From positions 153,587-217,586 of the forward strand of contig NZ_MRCD01000004.1 of the NCBI RefSeq assembly GCF_001904745.1: DNA of 64,000 nucleotides. The letters run 5' to 3'. The stretch comes from Calothrix sp. HK-06 (lineage in GTDB: Bacteria; Cyanobacteriota; Cyanobacteriia; Cyanobacteriales; Nostocaceae). Shown in pieces: positions 44,085-53,528 of the stretch. The notes under the pieces were generated by a model. The model was not told the origin of the DNA. It searched no databases and saw only the letters and a program-made list of their open reading frames with translations. Both the position numbers and the translations under genes were made by a program. Every line of letters starts with the position of its first letter. Within the stretch, counting starts at the first letter, position 1.

Positions 44085-45760
44085 TTGGTTATTCCGCTGT
44101 AAATTAATAATTGGCTTGCGTCTTGTTTGACACCTTTGACTCCGTTTTGGGCGAACAAATAATCTTGTTCTTGCCATAGGGGAATATATGGTACGTCAAG
44201 AGCGAGGATGTCTTGAATTTGGGCGAATATTTGTTTACGTTTTGCGGGGTCTTGTTCTTTGCGTTGCGCTTCTATAAGTTGGTTCATGTTGTCGTTATAG
44301 TAAAATGAACCTTGAGAAACACTACCGCCTTTTTCACAACCTTTTTCGGGTGTACCTTTTTCACACTGTAGGAATGGTTGTACATAATTGTCGGCATCAA
44401 GAAAATCTGGATACCATTCAACTAAACTTAATGGATAAACTCCTTGAGGAGCATTTTTATAAAAGCTGGTTGAGTCAATACCGTTCGTTTGAATTTGTAA
44501 TAAACCATTCATTGTTTTATTGGCAATGGCTTTGATTACTACTGCCGTTAATCCTGTTGTGGGAATATTAGAACGGTACCAAAGTTCTACTTTTGCTGGG
44601 TTTTCTCTTGTAAAACCAGCTTGTTTGAGCAGTTTTTGGGCTTTTTCTGCATTCCCATTGGCGCCATACTCTTCTCTAAACACGGGTTTATAAACATCAA
44701 AGGTATTAGGAACCATGCTAAATAGCGCTTGTCCTTGCCCGTATAATACCCGCTCTAACACTATGCTTCGGTCAAGCATTGCAGCTATTGCTTGTCTTAC
44801 CAGTGGGTTATCGAGAGGTTTTTGGTTGCGGTTGACTGCCATAAATGATGTAACGCTACCGTTATTCGCAATTGCCTGCCAATCACCTTTTTCAACATTT
44901 TTTTGCAAGCTACGAATTTGATCGGCATCCATCGACATACCAGCTACGTCAATCGATTTTTTCCGAAACGCATTGTATATATTGACACCACTACTCAATA
45001 TTTGAATTGTTACACCTTGATTTAATGGCTTTTTGCCCCAATATTTATCAAAAACATCAAATTGGATTTTATCGGTAGAAAAATTTACTAATTTATAAGG
45101 GCCAGTACCAATAAAAACATTCGGGTTAAATTTACCTTCACCTATTTCATAAGCTTTAGGAGATACAGCACATACTCCAGCAAAAGCAAGCAATGAAGGA
45201 AAAGCCGCAAATTGTTTTTTTAACTTAACAGTTAACTCATACTCACCTGTAGCAGTGGCAGACTCAACGATATCCCCTAGTAAAAAAGCCGGTTTACCTC
45301 CGTTCTTAATAAACCGTTCTAAACTAAACGCCATTGCTTTGGCATTAAACGGTGTACCATCATGGAATACAACTCCCTGACGTAGAAGCATAGTATACGT
45401 CAAACCATCAGCGCTAATTTTGGGTAAAGCTGTTGCAAGCTGTGGTTGAATCTCTGTACTTCCAACTTTATACGTATAAAGCCTATCGCTCATGTTATAA
45501 ATTAAACCTAGTGACCCAGTTTCATAAGCATCTGCTGGGTCAAGAGTTCGAGGTTTGTTCGTCGTACCAATCGTAATACGACTATCCGACGCTGATACAG
45601 GAGTCGTTAATTGCGGACTCAGGGCACTACCCACAGCTAGAAGTAAACATAGACAAAACAAACTGATAACTAATTTGACTCGACCAAAACGTCGCATAAA
45701 AGGCGCCATCCTATACATATACTTAATATAGTTAGTTTTATAAACTGGATGGTCAGACAT
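44081..45760 (-). CDS. ABC transporter peptide-binding protein (SBP_bac_5)
   Basis: 559 aa. After a 17-21 residue extension, MRRFGRVKLVISLFCLCLLLAVGSALS is a signal sequence. The mature part has ITIGTTNKPRTLDPADAYETGS, YTMLLRQGVVFHDGTPFNAKAMAFSLERFI and IGTGPYKLVNF, all family-5 binding-protein landmarks, and ends with DIQDILALDVPYIPLWQEQDYLFAQNGVKGV. The start could instead be at 45709 or 45697, nearer the signal peptide. It captures peptides or metal chelates for the DppB-like permease downstream. Its stop codon lies inside a repeat. Confidence 0.88.
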   Translation of the reverse strand: MSDHPVYKTNYIKYMYRMAPFMRRFGRVKLVISLFCLCLLLAVGSALSPQLTTPVSASDSRITIGTTNKPRTLDPADAYETGSLGLIYNMSDRLYTYKVGSTEIQPQLATALPKISADGLTYTMLLRQGVVFHDGTPFNAKAMAFSLERFIKNGGKPAFLLGDIVESATATGEYELTVKLKKQFAAFPSLLAFAGVCAVSPKAYEIGEGKFNPNVFIGTGPYKLVNFSTDKIQFDVFDKYWGKKPLNQGVTIQILSSGVNIYNAFRKKSIDVAGMSMDADQIRSLQKNVEKGDWQAIANNGSVTSFMAVNRNQKPLDNPLVRQAIAAMLDRSIVLERVLYGQGQALFSMVPNTFDVYKPVFREEYGANGNAEKAQKLLKQAGFTRENPAKVELWYRSNIPTTGLTAVVIKAIANKTMNGLLQIQTNGIDSTSFYKNAPQGVYPLSLVEWYPDFLDADNYVQPFLQCEKGTPEKGCEKGGSVSQGSFYYNDNMNQLIEAQRKEQDPAKRKQIFAQIQDILALDVPYIPLWQEQDYLFAQNGVKGVKQDASQLLIYSGITK

Positions 45761-45961
45761 TTTACTACAAAGGTGCCAGAATAGCTTGTTAAATTTCTCA
45801 CCCTTGTATGCATTCAGTGCTGAAAAACATCCAATACCATGTAGATGGCGCCAATCTGAAAATGTTCCGAATAATAAGAATTACTCTAAAATGGAATTCG
45901 CGTTCTGAGCGTCAAAGGATAGATAATGTAGAAGGGATGAAGCCAACAAAATAAATCTAGT

Positions 45962-46380
45962 TTAGAACAAACGGACTGGTTTAGTTTGTAAACGTGAGAC
46001 AATTGTTTTAACTCGATTAGTTACAGTAATCATGTAGTCGTAATCTGGCACTTGTCCATTAGGTATGTACCCAACTTCACGAGCCTCATAAGCAGGAAAT
46101 TGACTCATGAATTTACGTATAAACTCTTGAGTGTTACGTTCTACTGACGAACTGATTAATACTACACCTGGTGGTACATAGTGAGGGTCTGTATAAAGTA
46201 TACGGAACTCAGTTTGCTTTAATTGTTTACTGTAAAGGTTTAATTGTGCTATTGAAAGGGCGCCAGCAGTTGCTTTTCCTTGAGCTACCCATTCTAGAAC
46301 CGTCTTGGGCGTAGGTGCAAACAGTGAACCTTTGCTAATTCTGGTGTATAGCGTTCTTCTACCACTTTACTTTCCTACTA
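45962..46380 (-). pseudogene. 3' remnant of a PhnD-type phosphate/phosphonate-binding protein gene
   Basis: The frame covers GSLFAPTPKTVLEWVAQGKATAGALSIAQLNLY, QTEFRILYTDPHYVPPGVVLISSSVERNTQEFIRKFMSQFP and a stop at 45962. This is the C-terminal third of phosphonate-type substrate-binding proteins. Just upstream, VVEERYTPELAK is in another frame, so there is at least one frameshift near 46330 before homology fades by about 46380. No start codon or signal peptide remains. Confidence 0.6.
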
Positions 46381-46767
46381 CAACATCTGTTCATTGTCAA
46401 TATTACATAAGGTTTCCGACTTTGGCACTACCATATAGTTATGGAAGTGTTGGTTATTTTAATACTCAACAAGTATTAATCTTTGACTCTAATTAATCAG
46501 TCGATAAGAAAAACCAGATTTTTCACTAATTATAATTAATTTAAAATGGTCAAAGCGCGCTTTTTAAAATACTATTTATATAATTTTATCAAGATGAATA
46601 ATATTTAGAATTATCGCAAAAGTTGAGCTTGTAATATATTTGTAGCTACAATCACATTCCTGAAAAAACTATAAACAAAAATTAAAAACAAATTTTTCTA
46701 GCTGATTTGTTTAAAAATATTGCGTTACTATAAACAACAATTTAGTTTGAAAAAAGAGATAAAACCT
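46381..46767. other. Intergenic stretch with no supported gene
   Basis: AT-rich, with long runs of A and T and no open frame with coding character. It presumably contains the promoter of the small gene that follows. Confidence 0.4.
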
Positions 46768-47091
46768 GTGAAATACTTTTTCTTATCTGATGGTTGGGCT
46801 GTTGGTAGAGTATGGGGATCAGATGGACTCTGGCAATTTGCTGCATGGCGCCGCGCTCCACAAATCGAACGTATAAGTGTCTGTTTAGTCGAAAAGAACG
46901 AAGTTTTGTGGCTTTACAGCGTTGAAGATGCTGTTATAACCGTTGAGGTAAAACCAACCACTACCGTAGCAAACCAAAATATCGGTCAAGTTATTATCAA
47001 GCGCTTAATCACCGCTGAACAAGTTTTAGAGCGACTGGGAAATGCGGAGACAAGTTGTGCTATGCAAAACTCTCAAGCTGTGCTTGTGTAA
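46768..47091 (+). CDS. Small conserved-type cyanobacterial hypothetical protein
   Basis: 107 aa from GTG 46768 (VKYFFLSDGWAVGRVWGSDGLWQFAAWRRAPQIERISVCLVEKNEVLWLYSVEDAVITVEV). The frame is open to 46720 via TTG, but that extension is Lys-rich and lacks a ribosome site. The first 60 residues are beta-rich with many Trp, like a small all-beta domain. No catalytic motif, signal or membrane helix is present. It lies upstream of psbB in the same direction, 430 bases apart, and probably has its own transcript. Function unknown. Confidence 0.6.
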   Translation: MKYFFLSDGWAVGRVWGSDGLWQFAAWRRAPQIERISVCLVEKNEVLWLYSVEDAVITVEVKPTTTVANQNIGQVIIKRLITAEQVLERLGNAETSCAMQNSQAVLV

Positions 47092-47521
47092 CATCCCTAC
47101 ACAGCTTGATGGTAAACGCTGTAATGTTAAGCAACTGTTACTTATCTTAATATTTCTTAAAAATCACTCGTTCAGAATTTTGGTTATTCTCATTTAACCT
47201 TGACTCTTCCGCGTTTTCCCTGTCTCCTGTACCCTGTAGGGTGTTGCCTTTCCCCTTCACCCTTTACCCTTTACCCCTATTGTTTATCCCTCCCCCCGCT
47301 TGCAAACAGCTCCATCAATAGTTACACTTTTTAAAACATTCTCATTTTTGCACTGGTAATTTTGACCACTAGGAGTACGTCTCCTGGTAGTCTATTTAAA
47401 GTTGCCAATTTACCCACACACTCTACGTTATAAGACTTAGGTGTGGAAGAGCGCAAGCTCTAGCAATAACAAAATCTAAAAATTGCTCTTTAAACAAACC
47501 ATTCGAGGAGGAGCGTAGTCA
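47092..47521. promoter_or_regulatory. psbB upstream region
   Basis: 430 bases. It includes pyrimidine-rich CCCTTTACCC-type short repeats (about 47200-47290) and, just before psbB, GAGGAGGAG at 47504-47512. The psbB promoter must lie here, but I do not assign -10/-35 boxes. Confidence 0.5.
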
Positions 47522-49051
47522 ATGGGACTACCTTGGTACCGGGTACATACAGTTGTTTTGAATGACCCAGGACGGCTGATTTCTGTACACTTGATGCACA
47601 CAGCCCTAGTGGCAGGTTGGGCTGGTTCGATGGCTTTATACGAACTGGCTATTTATGACCCCAGTGACCCTGTTCTTAATCCAATGTGGCGTCAAGGTAT
47701 GTTCGTGCTACCCTTCATGTCACGCTTGGGTGTAGTAGGTTCTTGGGGTGGTTGGAACGTAGTTGGCGACCCTAGCTATGACCCTGGTTTTTGGTCTTTT
47801 GAAGGTGTGGCAGCTGCTCACATCGTTCTTTCTGGTTTACTGTTCTTGGCAGCAGTTTGGCATTGGGTTTACTGGGACTTAGAACTTTTCCAAGACCCTC
47901 GCACTGGAGAACCCGCGCTTGATTTGCCAAAAATGTTTGGTATTCACTTGTTTTTATCTGGTTTACTCTGTTTCGGTTTTGGTGCATTCCACCTCACCGG
48001 ATTGTTTGGACCAGGTATGTGGGTTTCTGACGCTTTTGGAGTGACGGGTCACGTTGCACCAGTGGCGCCGGAATGGGGGCCCGATGGGTTTAACCCGTTT
48101 AATCCTGGTGGTGTAGTTGCTCACCACATTGCAGCGGGTGTAGTAGGTATTATTGCTGGTTTATTCCACTTGACAGTACGTCCACCCGAAAGGCTTTACA
48201 AAGCGTTACGGATGGGTAACATAGAAACCGTACTTTCATCGAGTATTGCCGCAGTATTCTTTGCAGCATTCGTGGTAGCAGGTACAATGTGGTACGGAAA
48301 CGCCACAACTCCAATTGAATTATTTGGACCAACCCGCTATCAGTGGGACCAAGGATATTTCAAACAAGAAATTGACCGTCGTGTTCAAGCGAGTGTTGCA
48401 GATGGTGCCAGTTTGAATGCAGCATGGTCGCAAATTCCAGAAAAACTAGCGTTTTATGACTACGTAGGAAACAGCCCCGCAAAAGGTGGTTTGTTCCGTG
48501 TAGGTCCAATGGACAAAGGTGACGGTATTGCACAATCATGGCAAGGCCACCCAGTATTCAAAGACGGTGAAGGTCGCGAGCTAACAGTACGTCGTCTCCC
48601 TAACTTCTTTGAAACCTTCCCAGTATTGTTAACAGACAAAGATAATATTGTGCGTGCGGACATTCCATTCCGTCGTGCAGAATCTAGAAGCAGCTTTGAA
48701 CAAGCAGGTGTCACCGTTAGTTTCTACGGTGGTAACTTAGGTGGTCAAAGCTTTGATGACCCCGCTGACGTTAAGAAATATGCTCGTAAAGCTCAAGGTG
48801 GCGAAATCTTTGAATTCGACCGTGAAACCTTGAACTCTGACGGTGTATTCCGTACCAGTCCACGCGGTTGGTTCACCTTTGGACACGCTGTGTTCGCACT
48901 ATTGTTCTTCTTTGGTCACATTTGGCACGGTTCTCGGACAATTTACCGAGACGTATTTGCTGGTGTCGAAGCTGACATGGAAGAGCAAGTCGAATGGGGC
49001 AGATTCCAGAAAGTGGGTGACAAATCAACCCGCCGTAAGGAAGCTGTATAA
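47522..49051 (+). CDS. psbB: Photosystem II core antenna CP47
   Basis: 509 aa, the normal CP47 length. It starts [70 protein letters not shown], and six membrane helices with chlorophyll-binding His pairs follow ([84 protein letters not shown]). The big lumenal loop lies between helices 5 and 6. A strong GAGGAGGAG is upstream. It transfers energy to the PSII reaction centre. psbT follows after a repeat. Confidence 0.99.
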   Translation: MGLPWYRVHTVVLNDPGRLISVHLMHTALVAGWAGSMALYELAIYDPSDPVLNPMWRQGMFVLPFMSRLGVVGSWGGWNVVGDPSYDPGFWSFEGVAAAHIVLSGLLFLAAVWHWVYWDLELFQDPRTGEPALDLPKMFGIHLFLSGLLCFGFGAFHLTGLFGPGMWVSDAFGVTGHVAPVAPEWGPDGFNPFNPGGVVAHHIAAGVVGIIAGLFHLTVRPPERLYKALRMGNIETVLSSSIAAVFFAAFVVAGTMWYGNATTPIELFGPTRYQWDQGYFKQEIDRRVQASVADGASLNAAWSQIPEKLAFYDYVGNSPAKGGLFRVGPMDKGDGIAQSWQGHPVFKDGEGRELTVRRLPNFFETFPVLLTDKDNIVRADIPFRRAESRSSFEQAGVTVSFYGGNLGGQSFDDPADVKKYARKAQGGEIFEFDRETLNSDGVFRTSPRGWFTFGHAVFALLFFFGHIWHGSRTIYRDVFAGVEADMEEQVEWGRFQKVGDKSTRRKEAV

Positions 49052-49055
49052 TTAT

Positions 49056-49117
49056 GTAGGAGCGGGTTAACGAAATATCCGGTTATTCATTAGGATATAA
49101 CTAAACCCGCCCCGCTC
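49056..49117. repeat. GAGCGGGTTA...TAACCCGCTC-type repeat in the psbB-psbT spacer
   Basis: GTAGGAGCGGGTTAAC and CTAAACCCGCCCCGCTC form imperfect arms. It begins 4 bases after the psbB stop and takes up more than half of the 109-base spacer. Related to the element at 43899-44084. Confidence 0.7.
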
Positions 49118-49160
49118 ATACCATATAATTTGGCACAATTACCAAACAAGAAATTTTGAT

Positions 49161-49268
49161 ATGGAAGCAATTGCGTACATCCTAATTCTCACCCTCGCAA
49201 TCGGAACATTGTTCTTTGCGATTGCATTCCGCGAACCTCCCCGCATTGAGACGAAAAAAGAAGATTAA
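49161..49268 (+). CDS. psbT: Photosystem II small subunit PsbT
   Basis: 35 aa: [18 protein letters not shown], a single membrane helix, then [17 protein letters not shown]. This exactly fits PsbT in length and in the charged FREPPRI segment that follows the helix. PsbT sits at the PSII dimer interface and stabilises QA. It lies directly after psbB, as in plastids and other cyanobacteria. The gene is too short for ordinary ORF cut-offs. Confidence 0.95.
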   Translation: MEAIAYILILTLAIGTLFFAIAFREPPRIETKKED

Positions 49269-49341
49269 TTTTGCTCTCAATCTATAATATTGAGTCAAAT
49301 CAAAAAGCGCTTGTTGGAAAGCTTGGTAAAAATCCACATCA

Positions 49342-49375
49342 CAGCCGCTGGTACCATAATAGGTAGTGGCGGTTG
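49342..49375 (+). terminator. Possible terminator after psbT
   Basis: CAGCCGCTGGTACC and GGTAGTGGCGGTTG pair imperfectly, with GGTACC inside, and TTTGATTT follows. It lies about 75 bases past psbT. The rest of 49269-49617 is the rps1 leader with GGCGCC near 49449; no other gene is seen. Confidence 0.35.
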
Positions 49376-49617
49376 TTTGATTTAAGCTTACTTACAACGC
49401 CTGACTGAGAGTTTTAGTACTCATTTAACTCATAACCACTGTTACCTAGGCGCCAGATATCTGATATAATCTGTTATTTGGAAGTTGATGAGTCAAAAAA
49501 TCAACTTTTCTGCGCTAGCATAAAAAAGATGTAGGTGTGGACTGTCAGGCAGGCGCTTGCATGTACATCGCTAGGAGGCATGAAAATTACGGAGACTAAC
49601 ACCAGGAAACAATTAGC

Positions 49618-50694
49618 ATGGTCAATCAGAAATCAACCGCTACTGCTGAAATAGGATTTACTCACGACGATTTTGCCGCATTATTAGACAAATACGATTA
49701 CCACTTTAGCCCTGGTGACATCGTACCCGGTACAGTATTCAGTATCGAGCCGCGCGGCGCTCTGATTGACATAGGTGCAAAAACAGCAGCATATATACCT
49801 ATCCAGGAAATGTCAATTAACCGGGTTGATGCCCCGGAAGAAGTTTTACAATCGAACGAAACTAGAGAATTTTTTATTCTAACCGACGAAAACGAAGACG
49901 GACAACTAACCCTTTCGATTCGTCGTATCGAATACATGCGCGCTTGGGAGCGGGTACGACAGTTACAAGCTGAAGATGCGACTGTTCGTTCCGGAGTATT
50001 TGCTACCAACCGTGGTGGAGCTTTAGTGCGAATTGAAGGACTACGTGGATTTATCCCAGGTTCTCACATTAGCACTCGTAAACCTAAAGAAGAGTTGGTA
50101 GGAGAAGATCTACCATTAAAATTCCTCGAAGTAGACGAAGAACGTAATCGTTTAGTACTATCGCATCGTCGTGCGCTGGTTGAGCGTAAGATGAACCGTC
50201 TGGAAGTTGGCGAAGTCGTCATCGGTACAGTACGTGGTATCAAGCCATACGGTGCTTTTATAGATATTGGTGGTGTGAGCGGATTGCTACACATCTCAGA
50301 AATTTCACACGAGCATATCGATACACCGCATAGCGTCTTCAACGTCAATGATGAAGTTAAAGTCATGATAATTGACTTAGATGCAGAGCGTGGCAGAATT
50401 TCGCTATCAACGAAGCAACTCGAACCAGAACCCGGTGACATGATAAAAAATAGGGATTTGGTATACGACAAAGCCGAGGAAATGGCAGCCAAATACCGCG
50501 AGCAAATGCTTGCTAAACAGCAAGGGTTAGCTAACGGCAATGGTAATGGCGCCGCAACCGCTGTAGCTCAAGAAATTATAACTGAAGAAATTCCATCAGC
50601 AATTGAAGAGGATGAAATTCCACCAGCAATTGAAGATGACGAAATTCCACCAGCAATTGAAGAGGAAGAAATTCCAGCTGCTTTAGAAGAATAG
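49618..50694 (+). CDS. rpsA: Ribosomal protein S1 (three S1 domains)
   Basis: 358 aa. S1 domains lie at about 35-105 (FSPGDIVPGTVFSIEPRGALIDIGAKTAAYIPIQEMS), 120-185 (VRSGVFATNRGGALVRIEGLRGFIPGSHIS) and 198-270 (GEVVIGTVRGIKPYGAFIDIGGVSGLLHISEISHEHIDTPHSVFNVND). Cyanobacteria have this short three-domain S1 rather than the six-domain E. coli form. It delivers mRNA to the 30S subunit. The C-terminal tail holds four repeats of EEIPxAIEED. Downstream of psbBT is its usual place in filamentous strains. A terminator follows. Confidence 0.95.
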   Translation: MVNQKSTATAEIGFTHDDFAALLDKYDYHFSPGDIVPGTVFSIEPRGALIDIGAKTAAYIPIQEMSINRVDAPEEVLQSNETREFFILTDENEDGQLTLSIRRIEYMRAWERVRQLQAEDATVRSGVFATNRGGALVRIEGLRGFIPGSHISTRKPKEELVGEDLPLKFLEVDEERNRLVLSHRRALVERKMNRLEVGEVVIGTVRGIKPYGAFIDIGGVSGLLHISEISHEHIDTPHSVFNVNDEVKVMIIDLDAERGRISLSTKQLEPEPGDMIKNRDLVYDKAEEMAAKYREQMLAKQQGLANGNGNGAATAVAQEIITEEIPSAIEEDEIPPAIEDDEIPPAIEEEEIPAALEE

Positions 50695-50727
50695 TTTAGA
50701 TAATGATTTTTATCGATAAAGCTTAAC

Positions 50728-50749
50728 AAGGGGTACGCCCCTTTTTTTA
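50728..50749 (+). terminator. Rho-independent terminator of rps1
   Basis: AAGGGG-TAC-GCCCCTT hairpin directly followed by TTTTTT, 34 bases past the rps1 stop. Confidence 0.85.
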
Positions 50750-50750
50750 T

Positions 50751-50870
50751 TGTCATGCTGAGATACGTAAACGTAAGCGAAGCTTTCCCGCAGGGTAGTT
50801 TTCCCGCAGGGTAGCATCTCTCTTGTCATGCTGAGGCACGTTAACGCAGTTTTCCCGCAGGGTAGCATCT
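50751..50870. repeat. TGTCATGCTGAG...AGCATCT repeats with nested CCCGCAGGGTAG copies
   Basis: TGTCATGCTGAG occurs twice (50751 and 50825), each followed by AGCATCT on the far side. Between them, TTCCCGCAGGGTAG appears three times. The CCCGCAGGG palindrome also sits inside the repeat at 8298. It looks like a small element multiplying inside another repeat. Confidence 0.75.
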
Positions 50871-50916
50871 TCAAAACTTTCAATTAGAAACATCCTTAAG
50901 ATAAAAGTACAAATAA

Positions 50917-51760
50917 TCATTTATAGGGCGCCGTAGAAGCTGAGTATGTACCGTGCATACGAACCTTTTTCAATGCCGTCGATAATTGACGTAAACGCTC
51001 GCTGACTTCTAAATTTGACTCTTGTGACCTCAATGCAGGCGGAATTACAGCTAAAAGTTGTGGGTTTCCTTGCAGCCATTCATTAAGAGCAACCCCTGTC
51101 CAAGTACCTTCTTTTTCTCTAAAGCTGTCAACTAAGCCCTTAAGTTCCTGAATACAGTATGACTCAAACCCAGATGCATCAAAAATTGCCGCGCGTAAAT
51201 ACTCCTCAAAAGCATTAATATCGTTTTCAACCTCAAATATTACAGCATCTTGAACAGATTTGAGTTCGTGCGAAGTTTCTATAGTAATTACTGTTGTACT
51301 TCCTGTTAGTCCTAACACTTCTTGACGGGTTTTAGGATTATAAAGCAAGTTATATCCGTATTTTACATACCTTTTTAAAACTTCAAAAGCTTTTTCTTCT
51401 CCCCTATAGTAGTTATCTACGATTTCAATATCGACTCCAAGACTTTTAACAATTTTGTCACGAGTATCGCTATGAAGTGGGCCTCTAATTAAAACCTCTG
51501 CTACTTTAAATTTAGTTTTTTTTGAGCAACTGTTCTAACTTATAAAATTCTCTTGCAATAATTTGAGCTTTTTACTGCATAGATTGCCAGACATTTTTTT
51601 GGATTTCATAATTATTAGTATTTTTTTTATTTGCAGTATCAAGTCTTTCTTGATAACGATTAAGATAATCTTCCTGAACTTTACCTACATTTCTTTGAAA
51701 ATAATCAATTTGCTCTAATAACCAACGTGCAATTTGTTTTACTATTTCTAGTTCTGCCAT
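50917..51760 (-). pseudogene. Unidentified gene broken by one stop and one frameshift
   Basis: The first part (MAELEIVKQIARWLLEQIDYFQRNVGKVQEDYLNRYQERLD...NVWQSMQ) ends in TAA at 51572, but the same frame continues KAQIIAREFYKLEQLLKK. At a run of eight A (about 51521-51528) the frame shifts and resumes KFKVAEVLIRGPLHSDTRDKIVKSLGVDIEIVDNYYRGEEKAFEVLKRYVKYGYNLLYNPKTRQEVLGLTGSTT to the end at 50917. One extra A plus one nonsense change restore a protein of about 280 aa. I do not know the family. Confidence 0.65.
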
Positions 51761-51854
51761 TGGTTGCTGAATATAACTTGCTGTTTGTATATCTAATATA
51801 ACGAGCGGCGCCTGTCGCAGTACAATTCGCTTCTCTTTTTAGTACGATTATAAA

Positions 51855-52058
51855 ATGTCAAATGTCATTGTTTTGAAGTCAGTTAAGTTATTTACAGGCA
51901 TCGGTGGTTTAGCAATGGGAACAGCGCAAGCGGGTTTTCATCATCAAGCACTGGTAGAATATGACAAGTATAGCTGTAACACCATTCGCTCAAATCCAGA
52001 GCGTGGTATTGCGTTGATTCGTGATTGTCACCAGCGCGCATATAAATACTTCGAGTAA
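51855..52058 (+). pseudogene. 5' stub of a cytosine-5 DNA methyltransferase gene
   Basis: 67 aa. VKLFTGIGGLAMGTAQAGFHHQALVEYDKYSCNTIRSNPERG matches motif I (F-x-G-x-GG) and the motif II region (E-x-D) of C5-methyltransferases, which bind S-adenosylmethionine. Full enzymes are 300-450 aa with the catalytic PC loop; here the reading frame ends after about 57 matching residues. No downstream MTase sequence is seen in 52059-52352. The original specificity cannot be read from the stub. Confidence 0.7.
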
Positions 52059-52352
52059 AATCGATAAGTAAGGTGATACCCTTTGAAAAAAGCTACCAAA
52101 CCCATAGGTGAAGGGAGTTCATCAAGCCTTCTGGCTTAAGCCCAGAGTGCTTAGTACTGTATGTAATTAATTTTGTAGGGTAAAATAAATTAAAAAAGCT
52201 CATAAACAAAGAATTATTAAAATTGAACCCATCAAAATTAATGATATAGACCATTAGTTATTAGAGATTGCTTAAAAAAAGCATTACTAGTAAAATATAT
52301 TACATCATTCATGGAATTATAATTTTTTGAAGAGACATCAGCCCATACAGCA

Positions 52353-53528
52353 ATGACATTTGATTATGAAGTATTAGGAAGAAAGCTTAAGGATGCGCGA
52401 GAAAGTCTTTTAATTACTCCGCAAAATTCTGCATCACGTCTTAAAGTAAGTTTGCAGGAGTATCTGGATATTGAAGCAGGTACGAACAGAATTACAGGCG
52501 ACCAGTTACTATTGTTAGCCGTTCTATATCGCCGTGATTTTAGATATTTTGTTGCAGGTGACTACCTATCAGCAGAGTCACAAGTTCAAGAGATGTTTCG
52601 ACACAATGCTGAACTTTCCCAGAGAGATCGCGTTGCTATTCAGGAATTTGTTCGGCTTTGCGAATATGAAGACTTCCTAGAACGAGAAATATTTCAGCAG
52701 GAGCGCCCGCAAATTCGCAATTACGATCAATTTGCTTTTAATCACACATATTTCAAAGGACAAGGTCAAGAAGCAGCATCTTTTGAAAGAGAACGTTTAA
52801 TTCTAGGAAATCAACCTATAGAAAACATATTTGAGTTGATTAGAAATCAAGGTATTCATATTTTCAAACGTCAATTGGAAGATAAAAATATTTCTGGCTT
52901 ATACATTAATCATCCTATCGCTGGTCATTGTATCCTTATCAACTATCTTGATGATTTATATCGACAAAATTTTTCTGCGGCTCATGAGTATTGTCATGCT
53001 TTATTTGATTCGTCTCAAGGTCAAGAGGTTACATACTTAAAGTCCTCAAATGATAAATCTGAGCTTGAATGGAGAGCTAATAGCTTTGCAGGTAATTTTT
53101 TGGTTCCAAAGCAAAGAATTGAGTTAGACTACTCGCCTGCTGGCACTTATGAAGCGTGGATTATTCTAATCCGGCAAATTGCAGAACGCTTCCGAGTTAG
53201 CTCACAGGTTGTAATTATACGTCTATCTGAACTTAAATGGATTGATAAAAGTTTACAAGAGCAGTTAATTCAAGATAGACTTTTAGTTATTAAGCACGAT
53301 GAAAAATTCGATCCAGAAACTCCACCAAACCTATCTTCAGGTATAAGAAACAAATTGACACGGATTATACGTCAAGGTTTATCTTGGCACTTTATTGAAC
53401 TTTGTACAAAAGCATATAGGCAAGGAGAGATTACTTATCACAAACTTTTAGATATGCTTTTGCTTCCTTTAGAAGATGGTTATCAGCTTCTACATGAACT
53501 TTTAATTTTTTTGGAGGTAAGTAGTTAG
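52353..53528 (+). CDS. XRE-HTH / ImmA-IrrE-type metallopeptidase
   Basis: 391 aa. The N-terminal HTH (LGRKLKDARESLLITPQNSASRLKVSLQEYLDIEAGTNRITGDQLLLLAVLY) is XRE-like. The middle holds the zinc peptidase core, SAAHEYCHALFDSS (HExxH) and SELEWRANSFAGNFLVPKQRI (third zinc ligand Glu), i.e. the ImmA/IrrE (COG2856, M78) fold. Such proteins act as regulators that cleave or bind repressors, and in some toxin-antitoxin units serve as the antitoxin. It starts ATG 52353 without a clear Shine-Dalgarno site, and its TAG overlaps the next gene's GTG by one base. Confidence 0.88.
   Translation: MTFDYEVLGRKLKDARESLLITPQNSASRLKVSLQEYLDIEAGTNRITGDQLLLLAVLYRRDFRYFVAGDYLSAESQVQEMFRHNAELSQRDRVAIQEFVRLCEYEDFLEREIFQQERPQIRNYDQFAFNHTYFKGQGQEAASFERERLILGNQPIENIFELIRNQGIHIFKRQLEDKNISGLYINHPIAGHCILINYLDDLYRQNFSAAHEYCHALFDSSQGQEVTYLKSSNDKSELEWRANSFAGNFLVPKQRIELDYSPAGTYEAWIILIRQIAERFRVSSQVVIIRLSELKWIDKSLQEQLIQDRLLVIKHDEKFDPETPPNLSSGIRNKLTRIIRQGLSWHFIELCTKAYRQGEITYHKLLDMLLLPLEDGYQLLHELLIFLEVSS

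Noticed and set aside
51521..51528. Programmed frameshift at the A8 run
   Set aside because: A second lesion (TAA at 51572) lies upstream in the same gene, so decay is the simpler reading.
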